Part shown: piece after piece, positions 38,627 to 47,555 of the stretch
How the letters are laid out: the number at the start of each line of letters is the position of its first letter
Position numbering within the stretch: position 1 is the stretch's first letter
Assembly: GCA_028726625.1 (NCBI GenBank)
Contig: JAQYPT010000009.1
Coordinates: forward strand, 1 to 61,171
From: Prevotellaceae bacterium
GTDB taxonomy: Bacteria > Bacteroidota > Bacteroidia > Bacteroidales > Bacteroidaceae
DNA: 61,171 nt
Direction: 5' to 3'
Notes under the pieces: model-generated
Told to the model about the DNA's origin: nothing
The model's input: the letters and a program-made list of their open reading frames with translations, nothing else
Databases searched by the model: none
Translations under genes and position numbers: made by a program

Positions 38627-39685
38627 TTATAGTTTTCTCCCTCGTTTCTTTCTGTTCGCTTGGTATCTGAGCTTGCGCTGCCATGCTGCTTCGGCATAAT
38701 CATCGCCCTGTGCGGATGGTGTAATCAAATCGCCTAACCCTTCCACAACTTCATCGGCTGCACTAACAATGGTGTCTGCCACTGTACTAATAGAATTCTG
38801 CACTTGTGGTGTGTCATTGTCTCGTGAGATAGAGGAACGGCTTTTGGGTACGAGTTGATAGCCTGTATCAGGCTGTTCGTTCTTTTCTGTCGGTTCTTGT
38901 ATTGTGTGGTGTGGTTTCTTTAATTCTTCTTTGTTTGTTGGTTCAAAGTTTCTTTGCAAGGAGTGGTAGCCGAATTCCCTGCCGATTTCCGATGCCTTGA
39001 AAGATTGTCCTGTGTATGAGAATTTCAAGCCATAGACCTTGCCCTGCTTGTTCTTCATGCGCTCTATGGTTATTCCATGCCTGTTCAGCTCGTAGAGGAA
39101 TATGGAGTGTCCCGTGATACCTGTGCCTTTGTATTTTTCAAGTAGGGCATAGCAAATCTTCTGAACCTGCTGCTTGGTCTGTTCCCTTGTTGGACTGGCT
39201 TTCGCTTTCTTATGCTTCCTTTCAGTCTTGACTTCCTTTGCAATGGTTAAGACTTTCTCCCTGCTGATTTCCTCTGTTATTCTTGCAGCCTTGTTGCTTA
39301 CAAAGGTGGTATCATAAACTTCTTCGTATAGGCTGATGCGGTTGGCAATAATGTGGATATGCCTGTTGTCTGTATCCTTGTGCGTTACTGCCACCCACTG
39401 ATGGTTGTCAAGTCCCATTTTCTTGGCAAACAGATGAGCTATTTGGGCAAGTTCAGAAACTGATAGTTTCTTCTCGTCCTGTGGTGCAATACCGATTTCG
39501 ATGCGCAGGAATTTGTTTCTGCATCTGGTATTGTAATCGCTGACCAACTTCATTTCCTCGTAAATAGCCTTTGATTCTCTGCTGCAAAGGTTATGGAAGG
39601 CAAGCCGATTACCCAGCTTGCCCTCTCTGAAGATATAGTCCAATGCAGTACTTCCGTGCGCTATCGCCTTACACTTTCCTATCAT
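38627..39685 (-). CDS. Relaxase (MobB/MobA-VirD2 type mobilization nuclease)
   Basis: This nicking enzyme for conjugal transfer has 352 residues. The N-terminal relaxase domain (MIGKCKAIAHGSTALDYIF) has the three-His metal motif around DNRHIHIIANRIS (HxH) preceded by WVAVTHKDT, as in Bacteroides mobilizable transposons. A Lys-rich middle and a polar C terminus follow. The gene overlaps the MobC-like gene by 17 bp. The element has no type IV secretion genes, so it would need a helper conjugation system. Confidence 0.9.
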   Translation of the reverse strand: MIGKCKAIAHGSTALDYIFREGKLGNRLAFHNLCSRESKAIYEEMKLVSDYNTRCRNKFLRIEIGIAPQDEKKLSVSELAQIAHLFAKKMGLDNHQWVAVTHKDTDNRHIHIIANRISLYEEVYDTTFVSNKAARITEEISREKVLTIAKEVKTERKHKKAKASPTREQTKQQVQKICYALLEKYKGTGITGHSIFLYELNRHGITIERMKNKQGKVYGLKFSYTGQSFKASEIGREFGYHSLQRNFEPTNKEELKKPHHTIQEPTEKNEQPDTGYQLVPKSRSSISRDNDTPQVQNSISTVADTIVSAADEVVEGLGDLITPSAQGDDYAEAAWQRKLRYQANRKKRGRKL

Positions 39686-40100
39686 ACCTCGGCAGATTTA
39701 AGACCTTATATATATCGTCACCAATGCGGAAGTGAGGGTCGAAAAAACGCTTAAATGCTTCTTTGGCACATATTGAAAGGTTCTTGGTTATCGGCGCCCA
39801 TGACTCGTCCTTTATCCTGATGAGGTTGGAAACCTGTGCGTAGTACATTCCCGTTCGGTGGAGTACGGCAATGGCTTCCTTTTCATTGTCGGTCATCTTG
39901 GGAACGGCTACCACTTCACCATTCAAAAGAATCTCACGGCAGTACTCGGAGAACTTCCGCCCTGTGCTTTCTGCCTTTGCCTTGATGCGCTGCTTCTCCT
40001 CCAAAGTACACCTAACCTTGATGAACTCCGTCTTGTTCATCTGTTTTTCTTCATTGTCCTGCTGCTGCCATTGGGTAGCTTTTCTTCTGTATTTCTTCAT
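39669..40100 (-). CDS. MobC-like relaxosome accessory protein
   Basis: The 143-residue basic protein has the ribbon-helix-helix-like start FIKVRCTLEEKQRIKAKAESTGRKFSEYCREILLNG and a C-terminal helical part (LHRTGMYYAQVSNLIRIKDE). This is the pattern of the mobilization proteins that bind oriT and recruit the relaxase. Two starts are possible: M1 at 40100, or the internal ATG giving MNKTEFIKV. It overlaps the relaxase gene. Confidence 0.85.
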   Translation of the reverse strand: MKKYRRKATQWQQQDNEEKQMNKTEFIKVRCTLEEKQRIKAKAESTGRKFSEYCREILLNGEVVAVPKMTDNEKEAIAVLHRTGMYYAQVSNLIRIKDESWAPITKNLSICAKEAFKRFFDPHFRIGDDIYKVLNLPRYDRKV

Positions 40101-40462
40101 ATAAGTTTCTCTGAAAGTTAATCATTATGGATGATTCGTTGCTGCTTAATTTCTGAACGCTGACCGATGAGAACGGAGTGATTACGGTCTTATCTCCCCG
40201 ACAATCGAACGAGGGGAGCAAAAGCAGTTTGTGGGTACAAACTGACGTCTTGCAATATCAGCTGAGATGCCGATAACGCCTTGGGGCGTTTCCACCGCCG
40301 AAAGTGAATGCACGGTATTCCGTGTCTAACTGCGTTCGTGGCATTCCCTCCTTTCTTTCTTTTAGACAACAACATAGTCTTCGCTTCTTTTGGAAAAGGG
40401 CCGAGGGGTTTAGAGAAAAGGGACGACCTTTCCAAGAAAAGCCCTCGCTCCTTTTTTCGTGC
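40101..40462. other. Candidate oriT region
   Basis: This non-coding stretch upstream of the mob genes is where oriT usually lies in such elements. It contains CAGTTTGT-GGGT-ACAAACTG (40225-40244), a perfect 8-bp hairpin, and further dyads around CCTTGGGGCGTTTCC. The nick site cannot be fixed by eye. Confidence 0.4.
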
Positions 40463-41014
40463 TTATAGCTTTCTCCACTTCTCTATATCCTCGTGGTATT
40501 CCTCCAAATGACTGCGCACGAGGTTCTCCACGAAACTTGAAAGGTTGCTGCCCCTGTCGCCCAATCTTCGCACAATGAAGTCGGCACGTTCCTGTGTCTC
40601 TTTGCTCAGATAGACAGCCTTCCTATTACTGAGTTTGGCAGGTAAAAGATAGGCTTGCTTGTAGGCTTCAAGCGTTTCCTTTCTCATTTTGGCACTGATG
40701 CGTTTCTGAACAGGAACGCTCTCGGAGTGCTGCGGACGCTCGTCATTCTGCGGTCGCTTGGCATTCTGCGATTGCCCGATATGCCGTGCCATCCTGGATT
40801 GCTCTGATTGCTCCGTGGAACACTCCGATTGGATTTTTGCCGTACGTTTTTCCTGCTGCCGTGCATCCTCTATCGGCTCTTTCATGGGAGCGGTACTCCC
40901 CTTTAATGCGACTTCATTTTGCGTTGTCGGCACACTGCCGTCTTCGTCATCTCCTCCGTTCAGATACCATTCGAGGCTCTTGTCCGCTTCTGTAGTGTTC
41001 ATATTCTTTTCCAT
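40463..41014 (-). CDS. DUF3408 domain protein
   Basis: The 183-residue protein is typical of Bacteroides conjugative and mobilizable elements. It has a long polar N-terminal half rich in Glu, Gln and Ser and a C-terminal domain (KLSNRKAVYLSKETQERADFIVRRLGDRGSNLSSFVENLVRSHLEEYHEDIEKWRK) that fits the DUF3408 ribbon-helix-helix fold. It probably binds element DNA, possibly in transfer control. It lies 4 bp from the downstream end of the primase-like gene. Confidence 0.85.
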   Translation of the reverse strand: MEKNMNTTEADKSLEWYLNGGDDEDGSVPTTQNEVALKGSTAPMKEPIEDARQQEKRTAKIQSECSTEQSEQSRMARHIGQSQNAKRPQNDERPQHSESVPVQKRISAKMRKETLEAYKQAYLLPAKLSNRKAVYLSKETQERADFIVRRLGDRGSNLSSFVENLVRSHLEEYHEDIEKWRKL

Positions 41015-41018
41015 TTCT

Positions 41019-42011
41019 CTATCTCATTTTATGTTTAACTTGTTTTACCTTTATGGGATTGGTTTGTGTTTGTGACATCGTCAATGATAGGCTTTTCTGC
41101 TGTTCACGCACCCTGTGGATGTGATATTCGTTGAGGTCTTTGAAGTTCCTGTAATGCACGGACATATCATCTACCTTGAAACCAGCCTCCATGAAATCCT
41201 CCGTAGTTCTCCGTCCAGCTTCGTCATTGTCAAGGAAGGTACGAATGGAGGATACTTGCCTGTCATTGAGATAGCGAATGCTCCTTGCCACATTACTCAC
41301 GGAGTTCATCACAAGGCAATGGCTGATGATATCTTCTTTCATTGAAAGAAAGGATAGAAAGTCCATAAAACCTTCGAACACGCAGACCGGTTTCATTCTA
41401 TCTGTTATCTTATCCGTGAACACGGGGGTAATATCCTTCGGAGCAATCGTTCCCTTGAAAGAGCCGTTATCCCGAAGTTCATAACCGCCCGATTGGTTGG
41501 CGAAACCGATGGCTTGATAGTGCAGCCCTCTTACCTCATAGCTGATACAACGCAGAAAGGGCATCGCCTTTTCTATGTTGATGCAGCGGTCTTCCTGAAG
41601 ATACTTTAGTAAGTGTGGAGGTAAGTTGTCTGATACTTCTATCAGTCTCCTTACTCCACTTGCGGATGCCATAGGTATGCTACTTCTTTTCATTGCCCTG
41701 TCTGCCTTTTGAGAACTGCAAGCAGTATAATCGGGAGCGTTCCGCCCCAATAGGCGGATGGCTTCCGACAGCGTGCAGCCCTCTAACCGCATACAAAGGT
41801 CGATAATACTTCCGCCCCTGCCTTCGGCATAGTCTATCCAAAGGTTCTTTTCTGTGTCCACCTTGAAACTTGGATGTGTGTCTTCACGAAACGGTGAACG
41901 GTAGAGGGCATAAGCTGGTGTCCTACGCACAGATTTGATACCTTTCCTTTCAAGGTACTCCACAATAGAGTATCGCTTGATGCGTGATAAATCTTCTTCT
42001 TTCATTGTCAT
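41019..42011 (-). CDS. Primase-like protein with Toprim domain
   Basis: This 330-residue protein of element replication has an N-terminal CHC2-like fold (YSIVEYLERKGIKSVRRTPAYALYRSPFREDTHPSFKVDTEKNLWIDYAEGRGGSIIDLCM) in which the zinc Cys residues are not evident. It is followed by a Toprim-like domain (PVCVFEGFMDFLSF; SIRTFLDNDEAGRRTTEDF). Such proteins are common in Bacteroides mobile elements, upstream of mob genes. An alternative start is M3. Confidence 0.85.
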   Translation of the reverse strand: MTMKEEDLSRIKRYSIVEYLERKGIKSVRRTPAYALYRSPFREDTHPSFKVDTEKNLWIDYAEGRGGSIIDLCMRLEGCTLSEAIRLLGRNAPDYTACSSQKADRAMKRSSIPMASASGVRRLIEVSDNLPPHLLKYLQEDRCINIEKAMPFLRCISYEVRGLHYQAIGFANQSGGYELRDNGSFKGTIAPKDITPVFTDKITDRMKPVCVFEGFMDFLSFLSMKEDIISHCLVMNSVSNVARSIRYLNDRQVSSIRTFLDNDEAGRRTTEDFMEAGFKVDDMSVHYRNFKDLNEYHIHRVREQQKSLSLTMSQTQTNPIKVKQVKHKMR

Positions 42012-42223
42012 TATAATTATTGGTTGAACATTTTTCCATTCTGATTTTTATATCGGATTATATTTTGATTATAATGATAGGGCAAACTTCATTGATGCTT
42101 TTTTGCTTCCTAAAGTTTTTCCCCTAAAAACTTTTTTCACTTTCTTCTTACTACATATATTTTGATTGTAAGTGATTGATATTCAGGTATGAGTTGTAGT
42201 AAGCAACTATACTACACACTCTA
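42012..42223. other. Spacer with TAGTA/CTACT words
   Basis: Between the primase-like and VapE-like genes are repeated words (CTTACTACAT, GTTGTAGTAAG, ATACTACACACTCTACTACATC, ACTACTACAG). Similar words in opposite orientation occur at 53579-53680. They may be iteron-like binding sites for replication or regulation. Confidence 0.4.
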
Positions 42224-43498
42224 CTACATCAAACTACTACAGCTATTTACCAGTGGGCAGGGGTGGATTTTCCTAATCTTATACACATAGACAGGATTAC
42301 AACCCTCACGCCTCTTGCTTACCTTTTCAAAGCCAGCTCTTTTGAGTGCTTCGCCCATACGTTTGAGTGTCAAAGGTTGATGCGTATAAACACCTAAATA
42401 AGCGAGTATTTCGGTAGTGGTCATGTAAGCACAATGAGGATTGTCCTCTGTTGGCTTTTCAAAACAGCGTAATAGTAGTTCCATTTCTGCGGTCTGTACT
42501 TGGAAGTCCTCACTCTCCTTGTAGAGTTCCGTGATTTCTTCATCGTTAAACCAATATCGAAAGCCTGCGTTTAACAAGGCTTTGGCTTCGGTATAGACGG
42601 CATCCATAGAGATAGCTTTAGCTCGTTCAATATCAATGGATAGCACCTCAAACGGAAGGAATCGTCTGCTTCCTGTGGGGTCAGTCAAGAAGTCATTGCC
42701 GTTCACTGAGGCTACAAAACTTGCCAAGTGTGGGTGTTCCTCCACATACTTGTCGTAAGGCATACGGTATTTGACCATCGGGCAGGTGATGAGGTTCTTC
42801 AGTTCGTTCTCGTCACGCTTATTGAGGGCTTTGAGCTGGTCGTCGATGTTTACGATAAGGTTCTGACCGATATAGGTAAGCGTGTCTTTCTCCTGCGGAT
42901 ATATTTTTCCAGTGTAGCTGTAGCCTTTAAGCACAGGCGGACAAAGCAAATCGAGAAAGGTGGTCTTGAACTTGCCTTGTTCTCCTGTCAGCACGAGGCA
43001 GGTATGGTTACGGCATTCACGGTCGTCCATGGCGTTGGCAACCACTGCAACAAGCCATTTGGTAAGGTACGGCAGCCACTTCTCTGAGTTACGGACGATA
43101 ACGCACGATGCAAGATTGGCGATGACGCATTGGTTTATCTCTATCTTGTACAGCACTTCTGAAGCATCAACCGTTGGCAAAGCCTTGAAGTAGTCCTGTA
43201 TGGGATTGATGCGTGGCGAAAAGCTGCTTTCAATGATGGAATAGAGATTATCAGCGGAAGTAATAATACCGTCCTCGCTATCAAGTTCCCTGCGAAAGGT
43301 ATTGATGTCATAACGGCTGACCTTGCTAAACACATTGGCACACTTGGGAGAAAACTCTGTTCTGCCAAGTACAGTGTTGAACCTGAAGTCATAATGGGTG
43401 GAGAGGTAGCTTTCTATCTCCTTGTTTTTGGAAGTTTGCCTACTATGCTTCGGCTTATCTTCTGTGCGTATATTGCTATTGTCTGCGCATTTCTTCAT
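42224..43498 (-). CDS. VapE/DUF3874-type ATPase of mobile elements
   Basis: The roughly 424-residue protein starts at MKKCADNSNIRTEDK. It has an N-terminal BT4734-like region, a P-loop (VLTGEQGKFKTTFLDLL), a second acidic motif NLIVNIDDQL, and SVNGNDFLTDPTGSRRFLPFEV typical of VapE-family replication ATPases. The C-terminal winged-helix-like part (TTEILAYLGVYTHQPLTLKRMGEALKRAGFEKV) follows. It likely helps initiate element DNA replication with the primase-like protein. The first 26 codons of the open frame are unlikely to be translated. Confidence 0.85.
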   Translation of the reverse strand: MKKCADNSNIRTEDKPKHSRQTSKNKEIESYLSTHYDFRFNTVLGRTEFSPKCANVFSKVSRYDINTFRRELDSEDGIITSADNLYSIIESSFSPRINPIQDYFKALPTVDASEVLYKIEINQCVIANLASCVIVRNSEKWLPYLTKWLVAVVANAMDDRECRNHTCLVLTGEQGKFKTTFLDLLCPPVLKGYSYTGKIYPQEKDTLTYIGQNLIVNIDDQLKALNKRDENELKNLITCPMVKYRMPYDKYVEEHPHLASFVASVNGNDFLTDPTGSRRFLPFEVLSIDIERAKAISMDAVYTEAKALLNAGFRYWFNDEEITELYKESEDFQVQTAEMELLLRCFEKPTEDNPHCAYMTTTEILAYLGVYTHQPLTLKRMGEALKRAGFEKVSKRREGCNPVYVYKIRKIHPCPLVNSCSSLM

Positions 43499-44032
43499 AA
43501 TCGTCCTAAAATGATTTCTGAAAGTGAAGTTAAGGAGGATAATTCTGATAGCCAAGCATCCTCGGTGTGCTTGCATAATGTTGCTTAAACCTGCTATAAA
43601 ATTCCTTGTGGGAAATCATCAAACATCTTAGTTTTTAGTGGATTAAATGGAGAAATAAAAGGATAAAAGGAAATGATACAAATACCAATAATTGATTGAC
43701 TTTGTAACAAACCACATTCAAATGCGGTATTCTGCACATTTGGGTAGTAGGCTATAAATAAAGGAATAACAAAGAACGGATAAGGCGAAAATAACTACCT
43801 ATTTAAACAAAAAGCAATCCACAAAAAGATGTAAGCAAAAATTAAGAGCTTATCTCTATGTTCTCAGAAATCTTAGAACAAGATAGAAGGCTTATGCCAA
43901 ATGGTTGATTGTATCTTTATATTCTATTGGCAGTGAAAGAAGGAAAGTGGGTGTTTCAGTGTTGATAACGACAGGAAACGAGGAAGAAATTTTCATCGTG
44001 TTTCCTTTGTTTTCCCTGCTGTTCCTTAGTGC
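43499..44032. other. Spacer between divergent backbone genes
   Basis: AT-rich, with no convincing gene; the open frame on the minus strand at 43892-44290 is a shadow of the HTH gene. The stretch separates the minus-strand replication/mobilization genes from the plus-strand HTH genes and probably holds promoters for both. Confidence 0.5.
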
Positions 44033-44063
44033 TTTGAGCATAAGGAAACTATCTCTACTTTTG
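44033..44063 (+). promoter_or_regulatory. Promoter of the excisionase-like HTH genes
   Basis: TTTG (44033-44036), a 19-bp spacer and TACTTTTG (44056-44063) match the Bacteroidetes consensus fully. The first ATG is at 44130. Confidence 0.7.
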
Positions 44064-44129
44064 CACCAAGTTGGAGCGCAAAAGGCTGCAACACAAGCAA
44101 AAAGTAACAACAAACAAAACAATAGAAGT

Positions 44130-44411
44130 ATGGGATATTTGATAATTACAGACCAGAACTGGCAGAAACTAAGGGATGAGATATTAAGTCTTGCCGACTG
44201 CTGCCACAAGGCATTTGGAGAGAAGTGTAAGCACACAGATTGGCTGCACAATGGTGATGTGTGCAGGTTGCTTAACATCAGCAAGCGCACTTTGCAGCAT
44301 TATCGTGATACAGGCGTGCTGCCCTTCTCACAGATCGGGCACAAGTGTTATTATAAACGTGAGGATGTGGAAAGGTTGCTCCTTACAAAAACTGACAAAC
44401 CTAAAAAATAA
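44130..44411 (+). CDS. Excisionase/MerR-type HTH protein 1
   Basis: The 93-residue protein starts MGYLIITDQNWQKLRDEIL. The C-terminal winged helix has WLHNGDVCRLLNISKRTLQHYRDTGVLPFSQIGHKCYYKREDVERLL, the HTH_17/Xis pattern common in Bacteroides elements. It may act as a recombination directionality factor or regulate excision. The open frame reaches 43905, but that part covers the promoter. A second such gene follows after 7 bp. Confidence 0.85.
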   Translation: MGYLIITDQNWQKLRDEILSLADCCHKAFGEKCKHTDWLHNGDVCRLLNISKRTLQHYRDTGVLPFSQIGHKCYYKREDVERLLLTKTDKPKK

Positions 44412-44418
44412 TCAAGTT

Positions 44419-44709
44419 ATGGAAACGGCAAAAAATTTGAATTTTGGCTCAGACGAGATGCAGATGGTGATTACTGCGCTGCATGACGTGGGCAGGAGAA
44501 TAAAGGAAGTGGGAGAAACGCACAAACCACTGTTTGGTGGCGAGCATTTTCTCACAGGTAAGGAGGTGTGTGAGCGGCTGTATATCAGCCCTCGCACTTT
44601 GCAGGACTATCGGGACAGGAAAATCATTCCCTACACGCAATTCGCAGGGAAGATTCTCTACAAGGCTTCGGACTTGGAAAGGCTGCTGGAAGAGAAATAC
44701 AGGGTATAG
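44419..44709 (+). CDS. Excisionase/MerR-type HTH protein 2
   Basis: The 96-residue protein starts METAKNLNFGSDEMQMVI and has the same HTH_17 layout (FLTGKEVCERLYISPRTLQDYRDRKIIPYTQFAGKILYKASDLERLLEEKY). It is a paralogue of the preceding protein and probably forms a pair with it. It is the last plus-strand gene of the backbone before the cargo. Confidence 0.85.
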   Translation: METAKNLNFGSDEMQMVITALHDVGRRIKEVGETHKPLFGGEHFLTGKEVCERLYISPRTLQDYRDRKIIPYTQFAGKILYKASDLERLLEEKYRV

Positions 44710-45250
44710 TCTAGTTGAGAATGAAAGCAGTTCTTGCTTTGCGAACAACTGCTTATATGTTTTTTATTAATATTTTTATACCTGTTATTCAATCCGAAAT
44801 AGTATTTTATGCAACAAAAGAATAACTTACATTATAATCTCTGTAGTTCCTATGAATATCTAAAATAGACCTTAGAATGAGTTCATTACCCACCCGCGAA
44901 AAAGCGAGTATTCGATAAATCAAAAACGCTTGTTATTCTGTTTACAAAGATAATGCATGAACAGAGCAACAAGTGTTTTGATGTGAAATACAATAGGAAA
45001 CTTTACCTTAGAATGTTTTTAGGCAATTTTTTCTTACGAAAATTCTATACTAAAATATGACTTTTTCTGATTTGAAATTATATTTCTTTGCTACAACTAT
45101 ATCAATTTTAAGCAAACGAAAACAGAGTTAGAGGATTTTTTTGGGGGGAGGGGAGAAGATACTCCTGAGACTTACAGCCCAGTATAAAAAAGCTGCCTAA
45201 AGCGAAAAATATGCACAGTTCTTATACCTGTAGATAAAGTGATACGATTA
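44710..45250. other. AT-rich boundary between backbone and LAP cargo
   Basis: No gene is seen on either strand. It holds the second dyad at 44923-44979 and a G-run (TTTTTTTGGGGGGAGGGGAG, about 45135-45154). Composition shifts to clearly more A/T here, consistent with the cargo having a separate origin. Confidence 0.5.
44923..44979. repeat. Dyad flanking the mobilization module (right)
   Basis: AAAACGCTTGTT (44923-44934) and AACAAGTGTTTT (44968-44979) form an inverted repeat with one mismatch. The left arm and following CAAAGATAAT repeat the dyad at 38524. The two copies bracket the whole backbone from relaxase to HTH genes. Confidence 0.55.
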
Positions 45251-45278
45251 GAGGGTATGTCGATTCTGACACACCCTC
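45251..45278 (-). terminator. Hairpin after the precursor peptide gene
   Basis: GAGGGTATGTC (45251-45261) and GACACACCCTC (45268-45278) pair over 11 positions with one mismatch around a 6-nt loop. It lies 17 nt past the precursor stop. The following bases on the minus strand (TAATCGTATCACTTT) are only partly T-rich. It is the likely end of the LAP operon. Confidence 0.6.
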
Positions 45279-45295
45279 CATTACTAGGACTGTAA

Positions 45296-45409
45296 TTAAC
45301 AACAACTTGTTGAACTACTGGTACATTTACACGATGTAGACGTGCTTGTACATACTGATGACTCTGCTTGAGCTACCACTGTTTGTGCATCTAAATTTGT
45401 AATTAGCAT
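45296..45409 (-). CDS. LAP/TOMM precursor peptide, 37 residues
   Basis: This small gene was found by reading the minus strand next to the modification genes. The ATG is at 45407-45409 and the TAA at 45296-45298; the frame is closed upstream by a stop at 45422-45424. Residues 1-16 (MLITNLDAQTVVAQAE) look like a short leader, loosely like SagA-type leaders (by eye only). Residues 17-37 are 19 of 21 Cys, Ser or Thr: Cys20, Cys27, Cys29, Cys36, Cys37, nine Ser and five Thr, with only Val19 and Lys28 different. This is the composition expected of a core that becomes thiazol(in)es and oxazol(in)es. It begins 45 bp after the TonB receptor stop and is probably the last gene of the operon. Confidence 0.85.
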   Translation of the reverse strand: MLITNLDAQTVVAQAESSVCTSTSTSCKCTSSSTSCC

Positions 45410-45454
45410 AAGAATAATAAATTAAAAATTAATAAAATAAGGGCTAAGACATCT

Positions 45455-47551
45455 CTATTTGAAATGTACAATAACCCCAAGAAATATCGACCTGCTCATA
45501 TAATTCATTTTATAGCTTTTTGAGTAATCGGTATTATAATAGATTGCGCTGTTATTATTACAATTAAATAGATTAGTAATATTTAGGAAAAACATTGTTT
45601 TACCAAAACTGAAGTCTACTGCTTTCGAAATATTCATGCAGACATTCAGATATTTATTGAATTGAGCAGAATTTATATCATCTGCATAAATTGGTGTATA
45701 ATAATCGTATTCAGCATTATAAATAGCTTTATCTACAGGAGTATAATAAGTGCCTGGTCTATTCCAAAGTGATAATGACATATTCCATAATTTAAGATTT
45801 TCGTAATTTAAAACAGTTTTTATGAAATACTTCAGATAATCCTCTCCCTTAAAAGTCTTCCCACGAAAAGAATAATTCGTATTCAGGTAGAAATTAGAGA
45901 TTGTCCAAGAAAGATTCCTTGTTAGCTGGATATCAAACGAGGTTTCAATTCCATATATATATTTCTTATAACTACCTATCATAGGCGCCATCCTTTTGAT
46001 TCCCTTTTCGTCTTTTAGATATATAGCACAATGTCCTTTCAGCCAAGACTTGTTATAATCATATTCTAAGCACAATTGTCTACACGACATCTTGGAAAAT
46101 CGCAGAAAAGTACTCTCATAATAATTATACATATTAAGACTTGCTGCTGATAGGAGAACCTTATGGTTGGAATTTGTATATTTAAGACTAAGATTCGTAT
46201 TAAATACAGGTTTGCAGTTTCTAGCAAAGCAACATTTTACTCCAAGCAAAGCACTGTAATTCATTAAAAGTAACTTAATTGAGGTATATGGAGTTATTTG
46301 GCTCATAGTGCCTTTATCAGCGCTATTCCAGCTATTGGCATAGTCCGAAGTCGTCTTGAAAGTTGAAAAGATACTGTTCAATCCGAATCTATACTGGATA
46401 TTCTCATTGACAAGTTGAGAATATGAAATGGCTCCATATAGATAGTTGCAAAGTTCATCCATGTTAACATTATTGTGCTTCACTTTCGATTTCAGATGCG
46501 AAAACGAGAAGTCTGCTTTCAGCTTAATCCCTTCATGATAATATTCATAATTAGCGATACTATTCACAAAAGATGTCATATTGAGATAACTAGAATTATT
46601 CTTATAAAAGAGCATGGGGTAGTCACCATTCTCACACATATACGAAGCATATAATGAATATTTTGAATTTTTGAGCGTCCTATTAAAATGAATGCCTGTA
46701 TCGTAACTTCTATAATGATTGATATCTTTGATATTATTCATTTTTACAAATGGATACAAATCTGTGTATGATAGATAAGTTTCCAGAAAACTGCTTTTAA
46801 AGTTCTTGGAAATCGAAGCATTCGTACCTACTGTTGACAAAAACAATGTTTTTTTATCGCTTATCTCTTTGTTAAGTTGCATATCGACACTCCCCGAAGC
46901 CGAATTCTCGAATTCGATGGGTGAGTTTGACGCATAGATGGATTCCGTCCCAATGAAAGACGTATTCATTGACGACGTGCTAGCAATCGAATTGTTAACT
47001 AAATTACCCTTGGTCGGATAAAAAATAGGCACTTCGTTTAGATATACCATTGTAAATCCCATTGAACTTCCCCTGAGTGAGGGTTTTGCACTTTCGTTAA
47101 TATTGGTTGATACTGCTGTAGACAGTATAGCATTTAAGGGATCAGCTTGTGACGTTGGTGACGCGTAAATCTCTAGTTGACTATATGATTTCATAGGGAA
47201 ATCACTACTAAACTCCTTATTCCTAAAAATGAACACTTCGTCTAGACTTTTAGTATCCTCGGTCATTATAACCTTTCCGTTTTGTTTCAAATCCAGAACA
47301 GGTATTATTAGTTCCTTAAAACCGAGAAATGAAAAAACGATAGAATCATTATCCTCTACATCTCTAATGGTATATGTACCCAGACTATCACTTACATAAA
47401 AGTTGTCTTTGTTGTTTACAACATACACAAGCACACCAGCCAGCGGTTCTTTGTTGCTAATAATAGTACCATGGACATCCGACGAAAAGGACTGCCCATG
47501 AGCTATTATTAGCAGAGTCAATAGCGATATGTAAAGAGGATTATTCATCAA
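45455..47551 (-). CDS. TonB-dependent receptor of the LAP cluster
   Basis: The 698-residue outer-membrane protein has a signal peptide to about residue 23, a CarboxypepD_reg-like domain (about 24-98, DVHGTIISNKEPLAGVLVYVV), a SLDEVFIF segment in the place of the usual LDEVVV, a plug domain (PSLRGSSMGFTMVYLNEVPIFYPTKG at about 157-182), and a Tyr/Asn-rich beta-barrel ending MSRSIFLGVIVHFK. It is not a SusC: there is no SusD partner and it is shorter. In this operon it could import the mature peptide (for example with a bound metal), or provide recognition or immunity. It lies 4 bp after the TPR-like gene. Confidence 0.88.
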   Translation of the reverse strand: MMNNPLYISLLTLLIIAHGQSFSSDVHGTIISNKEPLAGVLVYVVNNKDNFYVSDSLGTYTIRDVEDNDSIVFSFLGFKELIIPVLDLKQNGKVIMTEDTKSLDEVFIFRNKEFSSDFPMKSYSQLEIYASPTSQADPLNAILSTAVSTNINESAKPSLRGSSMGFTMVYLNEVPIFYPTKGNLVNNSIASTSSMNTSFIGTESIYASNSPIEFENSASGSVDMQLNKEISDKKTLFLSTVGTNASISKNFKSSFLETYLSYTDLYPFVKMNNIKDINHYRSYDTGIHFNRTLKNSKYSLYASYMCENGDYPMLFYKNNSSYLNMTSFVNSIANYEYYHEGIKLKADFSFSHLKSKVKHNNVNMDELCNYLYGAISYSQLVNENIQYRFGLNSIFSTFKTTSDYANSWNSADKGTMSQITPYTSIKLLLMNYSALLGVKCCFARNCKPVFNTNLSLKYTNSNHKVLLSAASLNMYNYYESTFLRFSKMSCRQLCLEYDYNKSWLKGHCAIYLKDEKGIKRMAPMIGSYKKYIYGIETSFDIQLTRNLSWTISNFYLNTNYSFRGKTFKGEDYLKYFIKTVLNYENLKLWNMSLSLWNRPGTYYTPVDKAIYNAEYDYYTPIYADDINSAQFNKYLNVCMNISKAVDFSFGKTMFFLNITNLFNCNNNSAIYYNTDYSKSYKMNYMSRSIFLGVIVHFK

Positions 47552-47555
47552 ATAA

